DNA of 64,000 nucleotides from Zobellella iuensis (GCF_016746085.1 NZ_JAERTZ010000025.1:588844-652843); one strand, 5' to 3'; numbered from the stretch's first letter, positions 17,929 to 28,103 are shown. Notes: a model not told the origin generated them from the sequence alone. Translations and numbers: made by a program.

Positions 17929-19887
17929 TCATGCAAAAAAATCAATACTGCCATTGGTCCGCAACCGGGGTGCGGACACTTCCGGCTCCGCCAACGCCTG
18001 GCCATCGAGCCCTTCGGCACCGGCCTGGTGGCCTCGCTGTCCGCCGTTATCTCCGGCGGCCTGCTGGCGGGCCTCCTGTTGCGGCGCCCCTTGTCCCTGC
18101 TGACCGGCAAAACTGCCCACCTGGCTCTGGCCCAGGGTGATCCCCTGCTGCTGCAGCATCTCCCTCAACCGGGGCAACGCCTGGTCGAGCAATTCCCGGG
18201 CCTGGGGTTGGCTGGCCAGAAACTGAACCTGGACCTCGCCCTGCTCCATTTTCAGCTGGATCCTTAACCCACCCAGCTCGGACGGATTAAGACGAATGTC
18301 CGCCTCCTGCAGATTCTGGCTGACCATCACCTGCACCTGCTGCGCCAGCTGCCTGGCTCCCTGCTCGGGCGTGCCTTGCAGGGTCAGGGAGCGCTCCGGC
18401 GATAGCGCGCGTTCCACTAGCGCCGGCGTTATGCCGTCCCGGGTCGGCATGACGCCGCCCGCCGCCTGAACGCCCGGGGGCTGCTCGGCCAGCGGCACCG
18501 GCGCTTTATCCACCGCCCCGGCCGGGTTCTCGAGGGTCTCCGGCCGGCCGGCAGCGACGGCCGGTAACGGGGCGGTTTTCTCGCCGGACAACAGCCGGGA
18601 CAGGGCCGGGGTTGCCGTCTCCGCCTGCGGCGGCAACTTATTGCCGCCTTCGTCCCGGCCCGCTTGCAGCCACCGCCGGCCATGTTCAATCTGGGCCAAC
18701 CACTCGGGTGCAGCGTCATCCGGCACCGCCGGCGCTAACGCCTCGGCCGGTTGCCGCTGCCATGAGACCTCCTGCAACCAAGGCTGGCGCGGCTCGGGCC
18801 CGGCCGGCACCTCAACCGCGGGGCCCGGCCCGGCCGCCACCGCCTCAACCGCAGGGCGCGGCCCGGCCACCGCCGCCGCCTCAACCGCGGGGCGCGGCCC
18901 GGCCGTCACCGCCACCTCCACCGCAGGGCGCGGCTCGGCCGGCACCGCCGCCTCAACCGCGGGGCCCGGCCCGGCCGTCACCGCCACCTCAACTGCGGGG
19001 CGCGGCTCGGCCGCCACCGCCGCCTCAACCGCGGGGCCCGGCCCGGTCGCCACTGTGGCGGCCGGGCGGTTCACCGTTTCATGCCATGGCGACAGCGCTG
19101 CCTCGCCACCGGCGTGACGCCAGCTCCCGGCCCGCCGGATTGGCTCCTCGGTTTCCCGCCGGAGCTCGGTGCCGGCCTCCTCCCCGCTGTTTTCGTCCAC
19201 CGGCGCTGGCGCCGACCCAAGCCGGGAGACCGCCGAACCGCGCCCCCGGTGTTCGCCACCGGGGGTATCTTCCGGCTCGAGGCCCCTGGCCACCCGCTCA
19301 TTATCGGGCCGCGTGCGCGGGGCGATAAGCATCTCCTCCCGTCCGGCAGCCCGGTCTGGCCTGGCCCTCCCCTCATCCCCGTTCGCGGATGCCGAGGGGC
19401 CGGCAGGCCGGGAAACCTCCGCTGCGGATAAGGCCGCCATCCGGTTGCGGCCATGCTCCGGCTCGCCACCAATCGGCTCCGCAAGGTCGCCGGGCGCCTC
19501 ACCGGGTGACGCATCACCGGGTGGCGCATCACCGGATGGCCTCAACAGCGACTGGGGTTGGAGCAAGGGCTCGGCAAGCGGCACCGGCCGGGCATTGTCG
19601 CCGGCTACCGGGACGTTATGTAAATCGGCCTGCTCGCGGGCCGGAACCGGCGCCAATCCGACTACCGGCAAGGCATCTTCCGCTTCCTTATCGCCCGGCC
19701 CTTGCTCCCGTGCCGGAGCCGCCACCGGCTCATCGCTAACGGATCCGGCGGTTGCCGTCACCGCTTCGCCCTGCTGCACCAGCAGCTCGGCAAAAGCGGG
19801 CGTCCCCCCGCTTTCAGCGCCGCCGGCCATGCCGCTATTGGTATCCGGACCCGCCCGCTGCAGCATGGGCATGATGCTCATAGTCAT
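17929..19887 (-). CDS. fliK: Flagellar hook-length control protein FliK
   Basis: A 652-residue FliK. The first 480 residues are low-complexity, rich in Ala, Pro, Gly and Glu, including about seven tandem 12-residue units. The folded C-terminal domain (Flg_hook family) contains EADIRLNPSELGGLRIQLKMEQGEVQVQFLASQPQARELL, followed by a Gln-rich tail. FliK measures the hook and switches FlhB specificity. It is longer than the roughly 400 residues of enteric FliK, mostly because of the repeats. It has its own sigma-54 promoter and heads fliK-L-M-N-O-P-Q-R-flhB. Confidence 0.92.
   Translation of the reverse strand: MTMSIMPMLQRAGPDTNSGMAGGAESGGTPAFAELLVQQGEAVTATAGSVSDEPVAAPAREQGPGDKEAEDALPVVGLAPVPAREQADLHNVPVAGDNARPVPLAEPLLQPQSLLRPSGDAPPGDASPGEAPGDLAEPIGGEPEHGRNRMAALSAAEVSRPAGPSASANGDEGRARPDRAAGREEMLIAPRTRPDNERVARGLEPEDTPGGEHRGRGSAVSRLGSAPAPVDENSGEEAGTELRRETEEPIRRAGSWRHAGGEAALSPWHETVNRPAATVATGPGPAVEAAVAAEPRPAVEVAVTAGPGPAVEAAVPAEPRPAVEVAVTAGPRPAVEAAAVAGPRPAVEAVAAGPGPAVEVPAGPEPRQPWLQEVSWQRQPAEALAPAVPDDAAPEWLAQIEHGRRWLQAGRDEGGNKLPPQAETATPALSRLLSGEKTAPLPAVAAGRPETLENPAGAVDKAPVPLAEQPPGVQAAGGVMPTRDGITPALVERALSPERSLTLQGTPEQGARQLAQQVQVMVSQNLQEADIRLNPSELGGLRIQLKMEQGEVQVQFLASQPQARELLDQALPRLREMLQQQGITLGQSQVGSFAGQQGQGAPQQEARQQAAGDNGGQRGHQAGAEGLDGQALAEPEVSAPRLRTNGSIDFFA
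18800..19050 (-). repeat. In-frame tandem repeat of about 36 bp inside fliK
   Basis: Roughly seven copies of a 12-residue unit of the form GPGPAVEAAVAA / EPRPAVEVAVTA are joined in frame. Because the period is a multiple of three, copy-number change would alter FliK length without breaking it. Confidence 0.85.
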
Positions 19888-19948
19888 GATGAGGCTTCCT
19901 ATCTATCGCGTCGCCACGCCGTTATGTCTCGAATCAACAGCAAACACA

Positions 19949-19964
19949 GGCAAAATACATACCA
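19949..19964 (-). promoter_or_regulatory. Sigma-54 promoter for fliK
   Basis: The minus strand reads TGGTATGTATTTTGCC: GG and GC are 10 bases apart and the TTGC -12 element is intact. The site lies 61 bp upstream of the fliK ATG in the fliJ-fliK gap. The C-to-T change at the fourth base is tolerated in known -24 elements. Confidence 0.6.
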
Positions 19965-19968
19965 GAAA

Positions 19969-20406
19969 CTACATGCTCTTCTTGTGAAAACGGTATATCG
20001 CCAGATTATCGAGCATCTTTTGCTCTTGCCGGGCCGTTTCCAGACGCTTGCGCCCGGCATCCCGCTCCAACAGCTTGTCGATGGCCTGCTTGCGGGCCCG
20101 CACCGCCATCCAGGCGCTACGGCTGCGCTCGAGCCGTTGCCGGGCCTGCTGCAATCCCTGTCGCTGCTGTTGCTGGGCCAGCTCCAGCTTATCGATAAAG
20201 CCCTGGAAATGGCCAAACTGGTGGGCACTTAGCCCCTGCTGGCCACGATGTTGAAACTCCTGGCTGTAGTGCCGCTGATACTGGCTCAGGGTCTGCTGCT
20301 GCTGCTCCAGCTGCTGCAGCTGGAGCTGGGCCGCCCCCAGCTCGGCGGCGGCCTGGCGTTCCTGGCCGTCCAGCTGTTCCCGCAACAGGTGCAGCGCCTT
20401 GCTCAT
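19969..20406 (-). CDS. fliJ: Flagellar export chaperone FliJ
   Basis: A 145-residue, wholly helical coiled-coil protein rich in Gln, Glu and Arg (ELGAAQLQLQQLEQQQQTL). FliJ fits into the FliI ATPase ring and links it to FlhA. It overlaps the fliI stop by one base and is the last gene of fliEFGHIJ. Confidence 0.93.
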   Translation of the reverse strand: MSKALHLLREQLDGQERQAAAELGAAQLQLQQLEQQQQTLSQYQRHYSQEFQHRGQQGLSAHQFGHFQGFIDKLELAQQQQRQGLQQARQRLERSRSAWMAVRARKQAIDKLLERDAGRKRLETARQEQKMLDNLAIYRFHKKSM

Positions 20407-21737
20407 CAGCCGGCCCGCAACAACGGCTTGCTGACCACTTCCAGCTCATTGAGGCAGGCTTGCAGGCCAATCACCTCCGTCATGCCCTGGGTCAGGAAAC
20501 GCTCCAGCCGGGGGCGGATATGAATGGCCAGATCCAGCCGGGGATCGGCCCCGGACTGATAGGCCCCCAGGTTGATCAGGTCGTGGTTCTGCTGATACAG
20601 CGCATAGGCCTGCTTGAGGGCCCGGGCCTGGCGCTGGTGGGCCTCGGTGGTCACCGCCGTCATCACCCGGCTGATGGATTTCTCGATATCGATGGCCGGA
20701 TAGTGGCCGCTGTCGGCCAGTTGCCGCGACAGCACCACATGGCCGTCGAGGATGGCCCGGGCCGCGTCGGCGATCGGATCCTGCAGGTCATCCCCTTCGG
20801 TGAGCACGGTAAAGAAAGCGGTGATGCTGCCCTGGCCTTCGGCGCCGTTGCCGGCCCGCTCCACCAGCGCCGGCAGCTTGGCGAACACCGAGGGCGGGTA
20901 GCCCTTGCTGGCCGGAGGCTCGCCCACCGCCAGCGCGATTTCCCGCTGGGCCTGGGCATAGCGGGTGAGGGAGTCCATCAGCAGCAGCACATTCAGGCCC
21001 TGCTCACGAAAGTACTCGGCCAGGGTCAGGGCCGTTTCACAGCCCTTGAGCCGCATCAGCGGAGAGGCATCGGCCGGCGCGGCCACCACCACGGCACGGG
21101 CCCGCCCTTCCTCGCCCAGGATCACATCGATAAACTCCTTGACTTCCCGGCCCCGCTCGCCGATCAGCCCCACCACCACCACGTCGGCCTTGGCGCCCCG
21201 GGTCATCATGCCGAGCAGCACGCTCTTGCCCACGCCGGAGCCGGCAAAGAGCCCCATGCGCTGGCCCTGGCCCACGGTGAGCACGGCATTGATGGCCCGG
21301 ACGCCGACATCCATGGGCGCTTCTATCGGTTTGCGCGCCATCGGGTTGAGCCGCGGGGCGGTGAAGTCGGCGGTATCGCGGGTGGCGATGGGGCCCAGGC
21401 CATCCAGCGGCTGGCCGATGCCGTCGATGACCCGGCCCAGCAGGGCCATGCCCACCGGCACGCCCGCGCCCTGGCCCACCGGCGTTACCCGGGCGCCGGG
21501 GATCACCCCCTTCAGCGACTCGCCGGGCATCAGGTAGAGCTTGTCGTCGGCAAAGCCGACCACTTCCGCATCCATGTCGCCGAACAGGGTCTGGATCTTG
21601 CACTGGCTGCCCACCGCCGCCGTGCATCCCACCGCCTCCAGCGTCAGCCCCACCACCCGGGTCAGCTTGCCGCTGGCGGCCATGGCCGGCGCCAGCCCCC
21701 GGGTCTGATAGGCCGCCAGCCGCTCACTGAGCGTCAT
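20406..21737 (-). CDS. fliI: Flagellar export ATPase FliI
   Basis: A 443-residue F1-type ATPase. The P-loop AGSGVGKS is at residues 165-172, and [14 protein letters not shown] and [20 protein letters not shown] (Walker B) follow. It powers substrate unfolding and delivery to the export gate, with FliH as its regulator and FliJ as its central stalk. The start overlaps fliH by 14 bp. Confidence 0.97.
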   Translation of the reverse strand: MTLSERLAAYQTRGLAPAMAASGKLTRVVGLTLEAVGCTAAVGSQCKIQTLFGDMDAEVVGFADDKLYLMPGESLKGVIPGARVTPVGQGAGVPVGMALLGRVIDGIGQPLDGLGPIATRDTADFTAPRLNPMARKPIEAPMDVGVRAINAVLTVGQGQRMGLFAGSGVGKSVLLGMMTRGAKADVVVVGLIGERGREVKEFIDVILGEEGRARAVVVAAPADASPLMRLKGCETALTLAEYFREQGLNVLLLMDSLTRYAQAQREIALAVGEPPASKGYPPSVFAKLPALVERAGNGAEGQGSITAFFTVLTEGDDLQDPIADAARAILDGHVVLSRQLADSGHYPAIDIEKSISRVMTAVTTEAHQRQARALKQAYALYQQNHDLINLGAYQSGADPRLDLAIHIRPRLERFLTQGMTEVIGLQACLNELEVVSKPLLRAG

Positions 21738-22536
21738 GGAAACGGCTCCAGTTGGCCTTGATAAAGTTGGCCATCAGCGCATCGATGCGCTGCGCCAGGC
21801 TGATGTCCAGCTCGGACATGGCGGTTTTCAGGCGCAGATCCCCCCGCTCCTGGCCGGGCTCGGCCACCAGCTCCCAGCGCCGCTGTTGCCGGCTGGGGGC
21901 ATCGAAGTGCTGCTCAATCACGGCGATGTCATCGGGGTGCAGAAACAGGGTCACGCCCGCCTCGTGGCCCGGCAGGGCGGCTATCGCCTCGCGCAGCGTG
22001 GCCAGCAATAACTGGGGAGAGGTGGTCGCCTCGGTTTTCAGCAGGTTGCGCGCCAGCTCCTGCGCCAGGGTGACCAGGCTTTGTTCCACCACCTTGTCGA
22101 CCTGCGCCAGCGGCGTGCTCAGCCGTTCCAGCCAGTGCTGCCACTGCGCCAGTTGCTCTTCAACCCGCGCCCGGCCTTCCGCCAGCCCCTGCTCCTGGCC
22201 TTGCTGCAGGCCGGCCTCGTATCCTTGCTGCAGGCCCTGGAGCCGCCCCTCTTCCCGCCCCGCTTCAAACCCTTGCTGCTTGCCTTCCTCATAGCCCTCT
22301 TCGAAGGCGGCCTGGCGGATGGCCTCCAGCGCCTCGGCGGTGAGCGGCTCGGGCTCCAGCTCCAGCTCGGGCTCCGGCTCGGGGGCATGTGGCTCCCCCC
22401 GGCTTTTCATGTTCAGGGCATGCTCTTTATGCCCCACCTCGGGCAGGGCCATATCCGGCCAGGACCAATGTTCGACATCGCGCGGATGATCAGGGCGCGG
22501 ATAGCCCCTGTCGGCGGGGTAGGAACGACGGTTCAT
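21724..22536 (-). CDS. fliH: Flagellar export ATPase regulator FliH
   Basis: A 270-residue FliH. After a variable N-terminus and an acidic [13 protein letters not shown] stretch comes a run of GxxxG repeats ([19 protein letters not shown] and onward to GLAEG), the hallmark helix of this stator-like protein. The C-terminal domain binds FliI. The ATG overlaps the fliG stop (ATGA). Confidence 0.95.
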   Translation of the reverse strand: MNRRSYPADRGYPRPDHPRDVEHWSWPDMALPEVGHKEHALNMKSRGEPHAPEPEPELELEPEPLTAEALEAIRQAAFEEGYEEGKQQGFEAGREEGRLQGLQQGYEAGLQQGQEQGLAEGRARVEEQLAQWQHWLERLSTPLAQVDKVVEQSLVTLAQELARNLLKTEATTSPQLLLATLREAIAALPGHEAGVTLFLHPDDIAVIEQHFDAPSRQQRRWELVAEPGQERGDLRLKTAMSELDISLAQRIDALMANFIKANWSRFHDAQ

Positions 22537-23579
22537 ACGAAATCATCACCCGCGCCCTTGGACAGCATCAGCTCACCGCTGTCCGCCAGGCGCCGGGCTA
22601 TCGCCAGAATTTCCTTCTGGGCCACTTCGACATCGCTGACCCGCACCGGCCCCATGGCCTCCAGATCGTCCTGCAGCATCTCGGCGGCCCGCTTGGACAT
22701 GTTATTCAGGAACTTCTCCTTGAGCTGATCGTCGGCGCCTTTCAGCGCCCGCTGCAACAGCTCGCCGTTCACTTCGCGCAACAGCATCTGAATGCCTCTG
22801 TCGTCCACATCGATCAGGTTTTCGAACACGAACATCAGATCCTGGATCTTCATGCTCATCTCTTCATCCTGATCACGGATGGCATCCATCAGCACCCCCT
22901 CGATAGCGGTATCCAGGTAGTTCATGATATTGGCGGCGGCCTTCAGGCCGCCCATCTTGGCCGCCTTGGCGCCGCTCTGGCCGGCAAACTGTTTTTCCAT
23001 GATGTCGTTCAGCTCCTGCAGCGCCGCCGGCTGCACTTCTTCCAGCTCGGCAATGCGCATCACCAGATCCAGCCGTACCGGCTCGGAAAACTGCTGCAGG
23101 ATCTCGGCCGCCTGCTCGGGATCGAGGTACGACAGCACTATGGTCTGGATTTGCGGGTGCTCGTTATGGATGATACTGGCCACCTGGCGGGCGTCCATCC
23201 ACTTGAGCGAATCCAGGCCGCGGGAGCCGGCACCGGCGACGATCTGGTTGACCAGCCGGCCGGCCTTGTCTTCGCCCAGCGCCGCCACCAGGGCATTGCG
23301 CACGAAGTCCTGGCTGCCCACCCCGATCTTGGTAAAGCGCTGGATATCCTCGATAAACAGACGGTGCACCGCCCCCACCCGCTCGGGCCCGAAATCGCCC
23401 ACCGCCGCCATTTTCATGCCCAGGCGCTGCACCTGCTTGGGATCCAGGTGGCGAAAGATCTGGGCCGCGTCCTCCTCCCGCAGGCTGAGCATCAGCAGGG
23501 CGGCCTTTTCGGTGCCGGTCATCTTGGCGAGCAGCTTGCGCTGCTCATCGGAAATCATCAGCTCCTGGTTGTCAGTCAT
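22533..23579 (-). CDS. fliG: Flagellar motor switch protein FliG
   Basis: A 348-residue FliG with N-terminal (FliF-binding), middle (EHPQIQTIVLSYLDPEQAAEIL) and C-terminal torque domains. The C-terminal charged helix includes VDDRGIQMLLREVNGELLQRALKGADDQLKEKFLNNMSKRAAEML, where FliG meets the stator. It overlaps the fliF end by 8 bp. Confidence 0.97.
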   Translation of the reverse strand: MTDNQELMISDEQRKLLAKMTGTEKAALLMLSLREEDAAQIFRHLDPKQVQRLGMKMAAVGDFGPERVGAVHRLFIEDIQRFTKIGVGSQDFVRNALVAALGEDKAGRLVNQIVAGAGSRGLDSLKWMDARQVASIIHNEHPQIQTIVLSYLDPEQAAEILQQFSEPVRLDLVMRIAELEEVQPAALQELNDIMEKQFAGQSGAKAAKMGGLKAAANIMNYLDTAIEGVLMDAIRDQDEEMSMKIQDLMFVFENLIDVDDRGIQMLLREVNGELLQRALKGADDQLKEKFLNNMSKRAAEMLQDDLEAMGPVRVSDVEVAQKEILAIARRLADSGELMLSKGAGDDFV

Positions 23580-25281
23580 CGCTCTTCACCCAATCCTTCA
23601 CTACCTGCGCCGCCAAATCCGGTTCGTTCGCCACCAGTGCCCGCACCGCCGCCAGCACGTCTTCGTCTTTATTGAGATTGGGCAGTTGCAGGCGCCCTTC
23701 ACGGATACCGAACATGCTGTCTTCCTGCTCCGCCTGCTGGGCCAGCAGGGTAAGATGATCATTGCCCGACAGGGCATTCTGCCCGTCGAGATCGATCTCT
23801 TCCGGCAGTTTTTCATCGGAGCCCAGCAGCCGCCGGACCATGGGCCGGACCAGCGTCAGCAACAGCACGATCAGCACCACCACGGCGCCGAGGATACGGG
23901 CCAGATGCCAGAACCAGGGCTGCTCGTAAAAGGGAATGGCGGCGATATCGTCCAGATCCGGACGATTGAAGGGCACCGAGACCACTTCGATGGCATCGCC
24001 CCGGCTCACATCGAAGCCCAGGCCGCCGCGCAGCAGCCGGTCGATACGCACCAGCTCTTCCTGGCTCAGGGGAACCCGCTCCACCGAGCCGTCGGCATGG
24101 TTCACCGTTTTGTAATCCACCGCCACCGACACCGTGAGCCGGCGGATATCGCCGGTGGCGCTTTCGGTATGGCTGATGGTGGTGTCCAGCTCGAAGTTAC
24201 GGGTCGCCTCGCGGCGGGAGCGCTCGTTGCGGTTATTTTCCTGGGCCAGGCCTTCGGCCTGTTCCGGGATGTCCGACTCCATCGGCGGCTGGTTGGTCAG
24301 CGCCCCGGGAATACCCAGCGCGCCCTTCCCGGAGGTGTTGTCTTCCATCACCATTTCCGAGCGTACCGCCGGCAGGTCGGGATTGAACGACTTGACCGTT
24401 TGCTCCCGGCGGGTGAAGTCCAGCCGGACATCCACCTCGGCGGTATAATTGCCCAGCCCCAGCACCGGGCTCAGGATGGCGTCAATCTTCTGGCGATAGT
24501 CGGACTCCTGCTTCTGCTGCAGTTCAAATTCACGGCGGGTGCGCGCCGACAGGGGATCCTGGGAGCCGGAGTTGAGCAGGCGGCCGTTTTGATCGGTCAC
24601 CGTGACCCGGCCCGGCGTGAGATCCGACACCGCCGAGGCCACCGTATCCACGATGGCGTCCACCTCTTCCTGGCGCAGGGTGCCGCCCCGGCGCAGGTTC
24701 AGCACCACGGTGGCGCTGGGCTGGCGTTTATCGCGCACAAAGACGTTTTCCCGGGGAATGGCCAGCAACACCTGGGCCTGGGCCACGCTGTTGTATTGCT
24801 CTATCACCCGGGCCAGCTGCCGTTCCCGGCTGAGGTTGAGCCGCTCCCGCTCGAGCCGCTGGCTGATGCCGAAACCGGGGTCGGACAACAATATGGCATC
24901 GCCTTCGGGCGGGCTCTGGCTGAGGCCGGAGCGGCGCAGGTTGAGCTGAATGTCGGAAAACCGATCGGCCCGCACCAGCACGGTATTGCCGTCGATTTTG
25001 TATGGCACCTTCTGGCTGTCCAGAAAGTCCAGGGTTTCTATCAGTTCCTGATTGCTGTACACCCCCAGCGGGCGCATTTCGGGCTCTTTGCCCCACAGCA
25101 GCACAAACACCGCCAACGCCAGGCAGATGGCCAGCGCCAGCACTATGATGACCTGACGCAGGATGTCGGTATTGCCCAACAAGGCGAAGGGTGTGCTTTT
25201 CTGCTCTTCCGCTTCCAGTGTTGTCGCCTCGTTGGCGGCCAGCACATTTTTGTCGGTATTGACCAACGGATTATCAGCCAC
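23572..25281 (-). CDS. fliF: Flagellar MS-ring protein FliF
   Basis: An MS-ring protein of about 569 residues. Two membrane helices flank the periplasmic domain: one near residue 50 (VIIVLALAICLALAVFVLLW) and one near 455 (LARILGAVVVLIVLLLTLV). The secretin-like ring-building motifs and the QxxYRxxLE-type segment lie between, and the acidic C-terminal tail (PDLAAQVVKDWVKSDD) binds FliG. Start is GTG at 25281 or TTG at 25284, both following GAGGG; I chose GTG. Confidence 0.95.
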   Translation of the reverse strand: MADNPLVNTDKNVLAANEATTLEAEEQKSTPFALLGNTDILRQVIIVLALAICLALAVFVLLWGKEPEMRPLGVYSNQELIETLDFLDSQKVPYKIDGNTVLVRADRFSDIQLNLRRSGLSQSPPEGDAILLSDPGFGISQRLERERLNLSRERQLARVIEQYNSVAQAQVLLAIPRENVFVRDKRQPSATVVLNLRRGGTLRQEEVDAIVDTVASAVSDLTPGRVTVTDQNGRLLNSGSQDPLSARTRREFELQQKQESDYRQKIDAILSPVLGLGNYTAEVDVRLDFTRREQTVKSFNPDLPAVRSEMVMEDNTSGKGALGIPGALTNQPPMESDIPEQAEGLAQENNRNERSRREATRNFELDTTISHTESATGDIRRLTVSVAVDYKTVNHADGSVERVPLSQEELVRIDRLLRGGLGFDVSRGDAIEVVSVPFNRPDLDDIAAIPFYEQPWFWHLARILGAVVVLIVLLLTLVRPMVRRLLGSDEKLPEEIDLDGQNALSGNDHLTLLAQQAEQEDSMFGIREGRLQLPNLNKDEDVLAAVRALVANEPDLAAQVVKDWVKSDD

Positions 25282-25292
25282 CAATCAGGCCC

Positions 25293-25607
25293 TCATACCG
25301 GCATGTTCATAATGGTTTTGTAGGCATCGACCACCTTGTTGCGCACCTGCACGGTGGCATCGAAGGCGAGGCTGGATTTTTGCGCGGCGATCATCACCTG
25401 TTCCAGGCTGACCGTGTCGTCCCCCAGCTCGAAGCGGGTACGCAGGCCGTCGGTGCTTTGCTGCAAACCGTTCACCTTGTTGACGGCCTGATTCAACAAG
25501 GTGGAAAAGTCCTGCTGAGGGCCAGGGGTAGTTACCGGCGCCAGCTGTTGCGCTTCGCCTTTCAACGCCTGCATTTCCGATAGCAATGCCGTGGCTTTAA
25601 TGTCCAT
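25293..25607 (-). CDS. fliE: Flagellar MS ring-rod junction protein FliE
   Basis: A 104-residue FliE joining the MS ring to the rod. The C-terminal helix DDTVSLEQVMIAAQKSSLAFDATVQVRNKVVDAYKTIMNMPV is diagnostic. First gene of fliEFGHIJ, with a sigma-54 promoter 42 bp upstream. Confidence 0.95.
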   Translation of the reverse strand: MDIKATALLSEMQALKGEAQQLAPVTTPGPQQDFSTLLNQAVNKVNGLQQSTDGLRTRFELGDDTVSLEQVMIAAQKSSLAFDATVQVRNKVVDAYKTIMNMPV

Positions 25608-25649
25608 CGCTGTGGCTCCCGCGTAAATAATTTAAGCTGGGGATCATAA

Positions 25650-25665
25650 TGCAAACTACGAGCCA
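25650..25665 (-). promoter_or_regulatory. Sigma-54 promoter for fliE
   Basis: The minus strand reads TGGCTCGTAGTTTGCA, one mismatch from TGGCACG-N4-TTGCA, with correct -24/-12 spacing. It lies between flrC and fliE and would drive fliEFGHIJ under FlrC. Confidence 0.85.
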
Positions 25666-25714
25666 GTTCATCTTTATCTCTGTAGTTGCTGTAGCTGCTC
25701 CGTTGCGGACGAGG

Positions 25715-27058
25715 TTACCCAGGTACAGGGATCCCCGCTTCGCGCATCCGTGCCAGCTTGTAGCGCAGGGTACGCGGGCTGATGCCGAGTTTTTCCGCCA
25801 CCTCGGCCCGGCTGCCGGCACAGGCCCGCAGCGCCTGCAGGATGATCTGGTGCTCCTGGCTGGCCAGCTCCTTGCCCAAGCCGTCCTCGGCCGGCGGGGC
25901 CATCGGTGGTGCCGGCTCCGCCGCCGGCGAAAGCGACTCATCCAGCAGAATATCGGTGGCGCCGATGGCGCCGTCCAGGGACAGGATCAGGGCCCGCTGC
26001 ATCACGTTATCCAGCTCGCGCACATTGCCGGGCCAGTGCCAGGCCCGCAAACGGGCCTTCGCCGCCTCGGCCAGCACCACGCCAGTGCGCCCCATCTGCC
26101 GGGCATGCCGCTGCAGCAGGTAACCGGCCAGCGGCAGTATGTCGCCGGGCCGTTCGGCCAGGGCCGGCCAGGTTAAGGGAAAGACATTGAGCCGGTAATA
26201 AAGATCCTCCCGGAAGCACCCCTCGGCGACCGCTCGCCGTAGATCCCGGTTACTGGTGGCCAGCACCCGCACATCCAGGCTGAGGGTTTTGCGCCCGCCC
26301 AGGCGCTCCACCTCCCGTTCCTGCAGCACCCGCAGCAGCTTGGCCTGCAGGTTGAGATCCATTTCGGTGATTTCGTCCAGCAGCAGGGTGCCACCATGGG
26401 CCTGTTCGAACTTGCCCGGGCAGGCCTGCACCGCGCCGGTAAAGGCACCCTTTTCATAGCCGAACAGGGTGGCTTCCAGCATGTTGTCGGGAATGGCGGC
26501 GCAGTTGATGGCCACGAAAGGGCCGGCCGAGCGTTCGGAACGGCGATGGATAAAACGGGCCAGCACCTCCTTGCCGGTGCCGCTGGGGCCGCAGATCATC
26601 ACGCTGGCGCCGGACTCGGCCACCCGGGCCGCCAGTTGCAGCAAGCGGATGCTTTTGGCATCGCCCACCACGGGATCGCCGTTGTCTTCCGGCTGCTGCC
26701 GCACATGGCGGGACACCACCGCCAGCAAGGCCGCGGGGGTAAAGGGCTTGGCCAGGTAGTCCACCGCCCCGGCACGCATCGCCGCCACCGCCCCCGCCAC
26801 CTGGGCGTGAGCGGTGATCACCAGCACCGGCAGACCGGGGAAGCGGCCGTTGATCCAGCCGAGCAGGCCGAGGCCGTCCATGCCCGCCATCTGCACATCG
26901 GTGATCACCATTTGCACCGCCTGCTCTCGCAACCAGGTCATGGCCGACTCGGCGCTGTCGACGCAGTCACACCGATAACCGGCCAGCAACAGCGTATCCT
27001 GCAACGCCTGCTGCAGACCGGTGTCGTCTTCCACAATCAGAATGTCGGTACTCATCAT
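25715..27058 (-). CDS. flrC: Sigma-54 response regulator FlrC (FleR)
   Basis: A 447-residue NtrC-family activator. The receiver has the acidic pair in ILIVEDD and the phosphorylated Asp in VITDVQMAGMDG. The AAA+ domain has Walker A GPSGTGKE, the sigma-54 contact GAFTGA and LLLDEITEMDLNLQ. The Fis-type helix-turn-helix is VAEKLGISPRTLRYKLARM. FlrC, phosphorylated by FlrB, activates class III basal body and hook promoters, of which several -24/-12 sites are visible here. It lies 10 bp downstream of flrB. Confidence 0.95.
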   Translation of the reverse strand: MMSTDILIVEDDTGLQQALQDTLLLAGYRCDCVDSAESAMTWLREQAVQMVITDVQMAGMDGLGLLGWINGRFPGLPVLVITAHAQVAGAVAAMRAGAVDYLAKPFTPAALLAVVSRHVRQQPEDNGDPVVGDAKSIRLLQLAARVAESGASVMICGPSGTGKEVLARFIHRRSERSAGPFVAINCAAIPDNMLEATLFGYEKGAFTGAVQACPGKFEQAHGGTLLLDEITEMDLNLQAKLLRVLQEREVERLGGRKTLSLDVRVLATSNRDLRRAVAEGCFREDLYYRLNVFPLTWPALAERPGDILPLAGYLLQRHARQMGRTGVVLAEAAKARLRAWHWPGNVRELDNVMQRALILSLDGAIGATDILLDESLSPAAEPAPPMAPPAEDGLGKELASQEHQIILQALRACAGSRAEVAEKLGISPRTLRYKLARMREAGIPVPG

Positions 27059-27068
27059 CTTTCCCTAT

Positions 27069-28103
27069 TCAGCCGTCTACATTATTTGCCAGCAGCGGCA
27101 GCCACAGGCTGAAACAGCTGCCCCGCCCCGGTGCCGACGCCACCGTGACCCGCCCCTGATGAGCCCGCGCCACGGCCGCCACGGCCGCCAGTCCCAGGCC
27201 GGTGCCCTGGCTGCGGGTGGTAAAAAACGGCGCAAAGATTTTGGCACTCAGGGTCTCATCCATGCCCTTGCCGTTATCCCGCACCCGGATCACCACCTGT
27301 TGCTGCTCGACCTCGCTTTCCAGGCTGATGCGGGAAGCCCCGGCTTCCGCTGCATTTTCCATTAAATTCAACAAAATGCTCTTAAGACTGTTGCCATTAC
27401 CGAGGATACGGCCGGAGCCCGGCCCGGTGATCTCCAGCGCCACTCCCCGCGCAGCCAGCAAGGGCGTCGCCGCCTCGCGGCTTTGTTCCAGCAGGGTCGC
27501 CACCTCCAGCTCGTCCGCCAGCGGCGACTGCTCCTGGCGGGCGAACATCAGAATGTCGCTTATTTGACGCTCGATATCCTGCAGCCGCGCCACCAGCCGC
27601 TGCTGGAATTGCTGCCGTTGCCCCTCGCTCAGGGCCGGGCTGGACAGGTTGGCCCCATACAGCATGGCGGCGGACAGGGGGGTACGGATCTGGTGCGCCA
27701 GGGTGGCCGCCATATGCCCGAGCGCCGCCAGCCGCTGGGCATGGCCCTGCTGCTCGGCCCAGGTGCGGGTGGGCGTCATGTCGGTGAGCTGGATAAGTTG
27801 CCCGGGCCGGCCTTCCAGATGGGAAATGGCCAGCTGCACCCGGCGGCCATCCTTGAGCGACACCTGAAAACCATCGTCGGGGCGGGGCGAGAAAGCCCGG
27901 GCGATCACCTCGACCCAGGGCGTGGCCAGCAAGGGCTCGCCCAGCAAGGCCAGCGCCGCGGGATTGGCGCGGCTGACAACGCCATGGCCGTCCACCCACA
28001 GCAAACCGCCGGGCATGGCCTGGATGATCTGTTCGAGGTGACCCGCATCCAGCAGGGTTTGCCAGCGGGTATCGGCTATGGTTGCGCGAGAGGAAGTCGT
28101 CAT
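27069..28103 (-). CDS. flrB: Flagellar sensor histidine kinase FlrB (FleS)
   Basis: A 344-residue soluble kinase without membrane helices. A PAS-like domain (residues about 20-120) precedes the phosphoacceptor helix LGHMAATLAHQIRTPLSAAM, then the HATPase domain with LMENAAEAG (N box), VRDNGKGMD (G1), FAPFFTTRSQGTGLGLA (F/G2). It phosphorylates FlrC. A small TGCCGT/ACGGCA hairpin lies just upstream; I see no convincing own promoter. Confidence 0.94.
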   Translation of the reverse strand: MTTSSRATIADTRWQTLLDAGHLEQIIQAMPGGLLWVDGHGVVSRANPAALALLGEPLLATPWVEVIARAFSPRPDDGFQVSLKDGRRVQLAISHLEGRPGQLIQLTDMTPTRTWAEQQGHAQRLAALGHMAATLAHQIRTPLSAAMLYGANLSSPALSEGQRQQFQQRLVARLQDIERQISDILMFARQEQSPLADELEVATLLEQSREAATPLLAARGVALEITGPGSGRILGNGNSLKSILLNLMENAAEAGASRISLESEVEQQQVVIRVRDNGKGMDETLSAKIFAPFFTTRSQGTGLGLAAVAAVARAHQGRVTVASAPGRGSCFSLWLPLLANNVDG

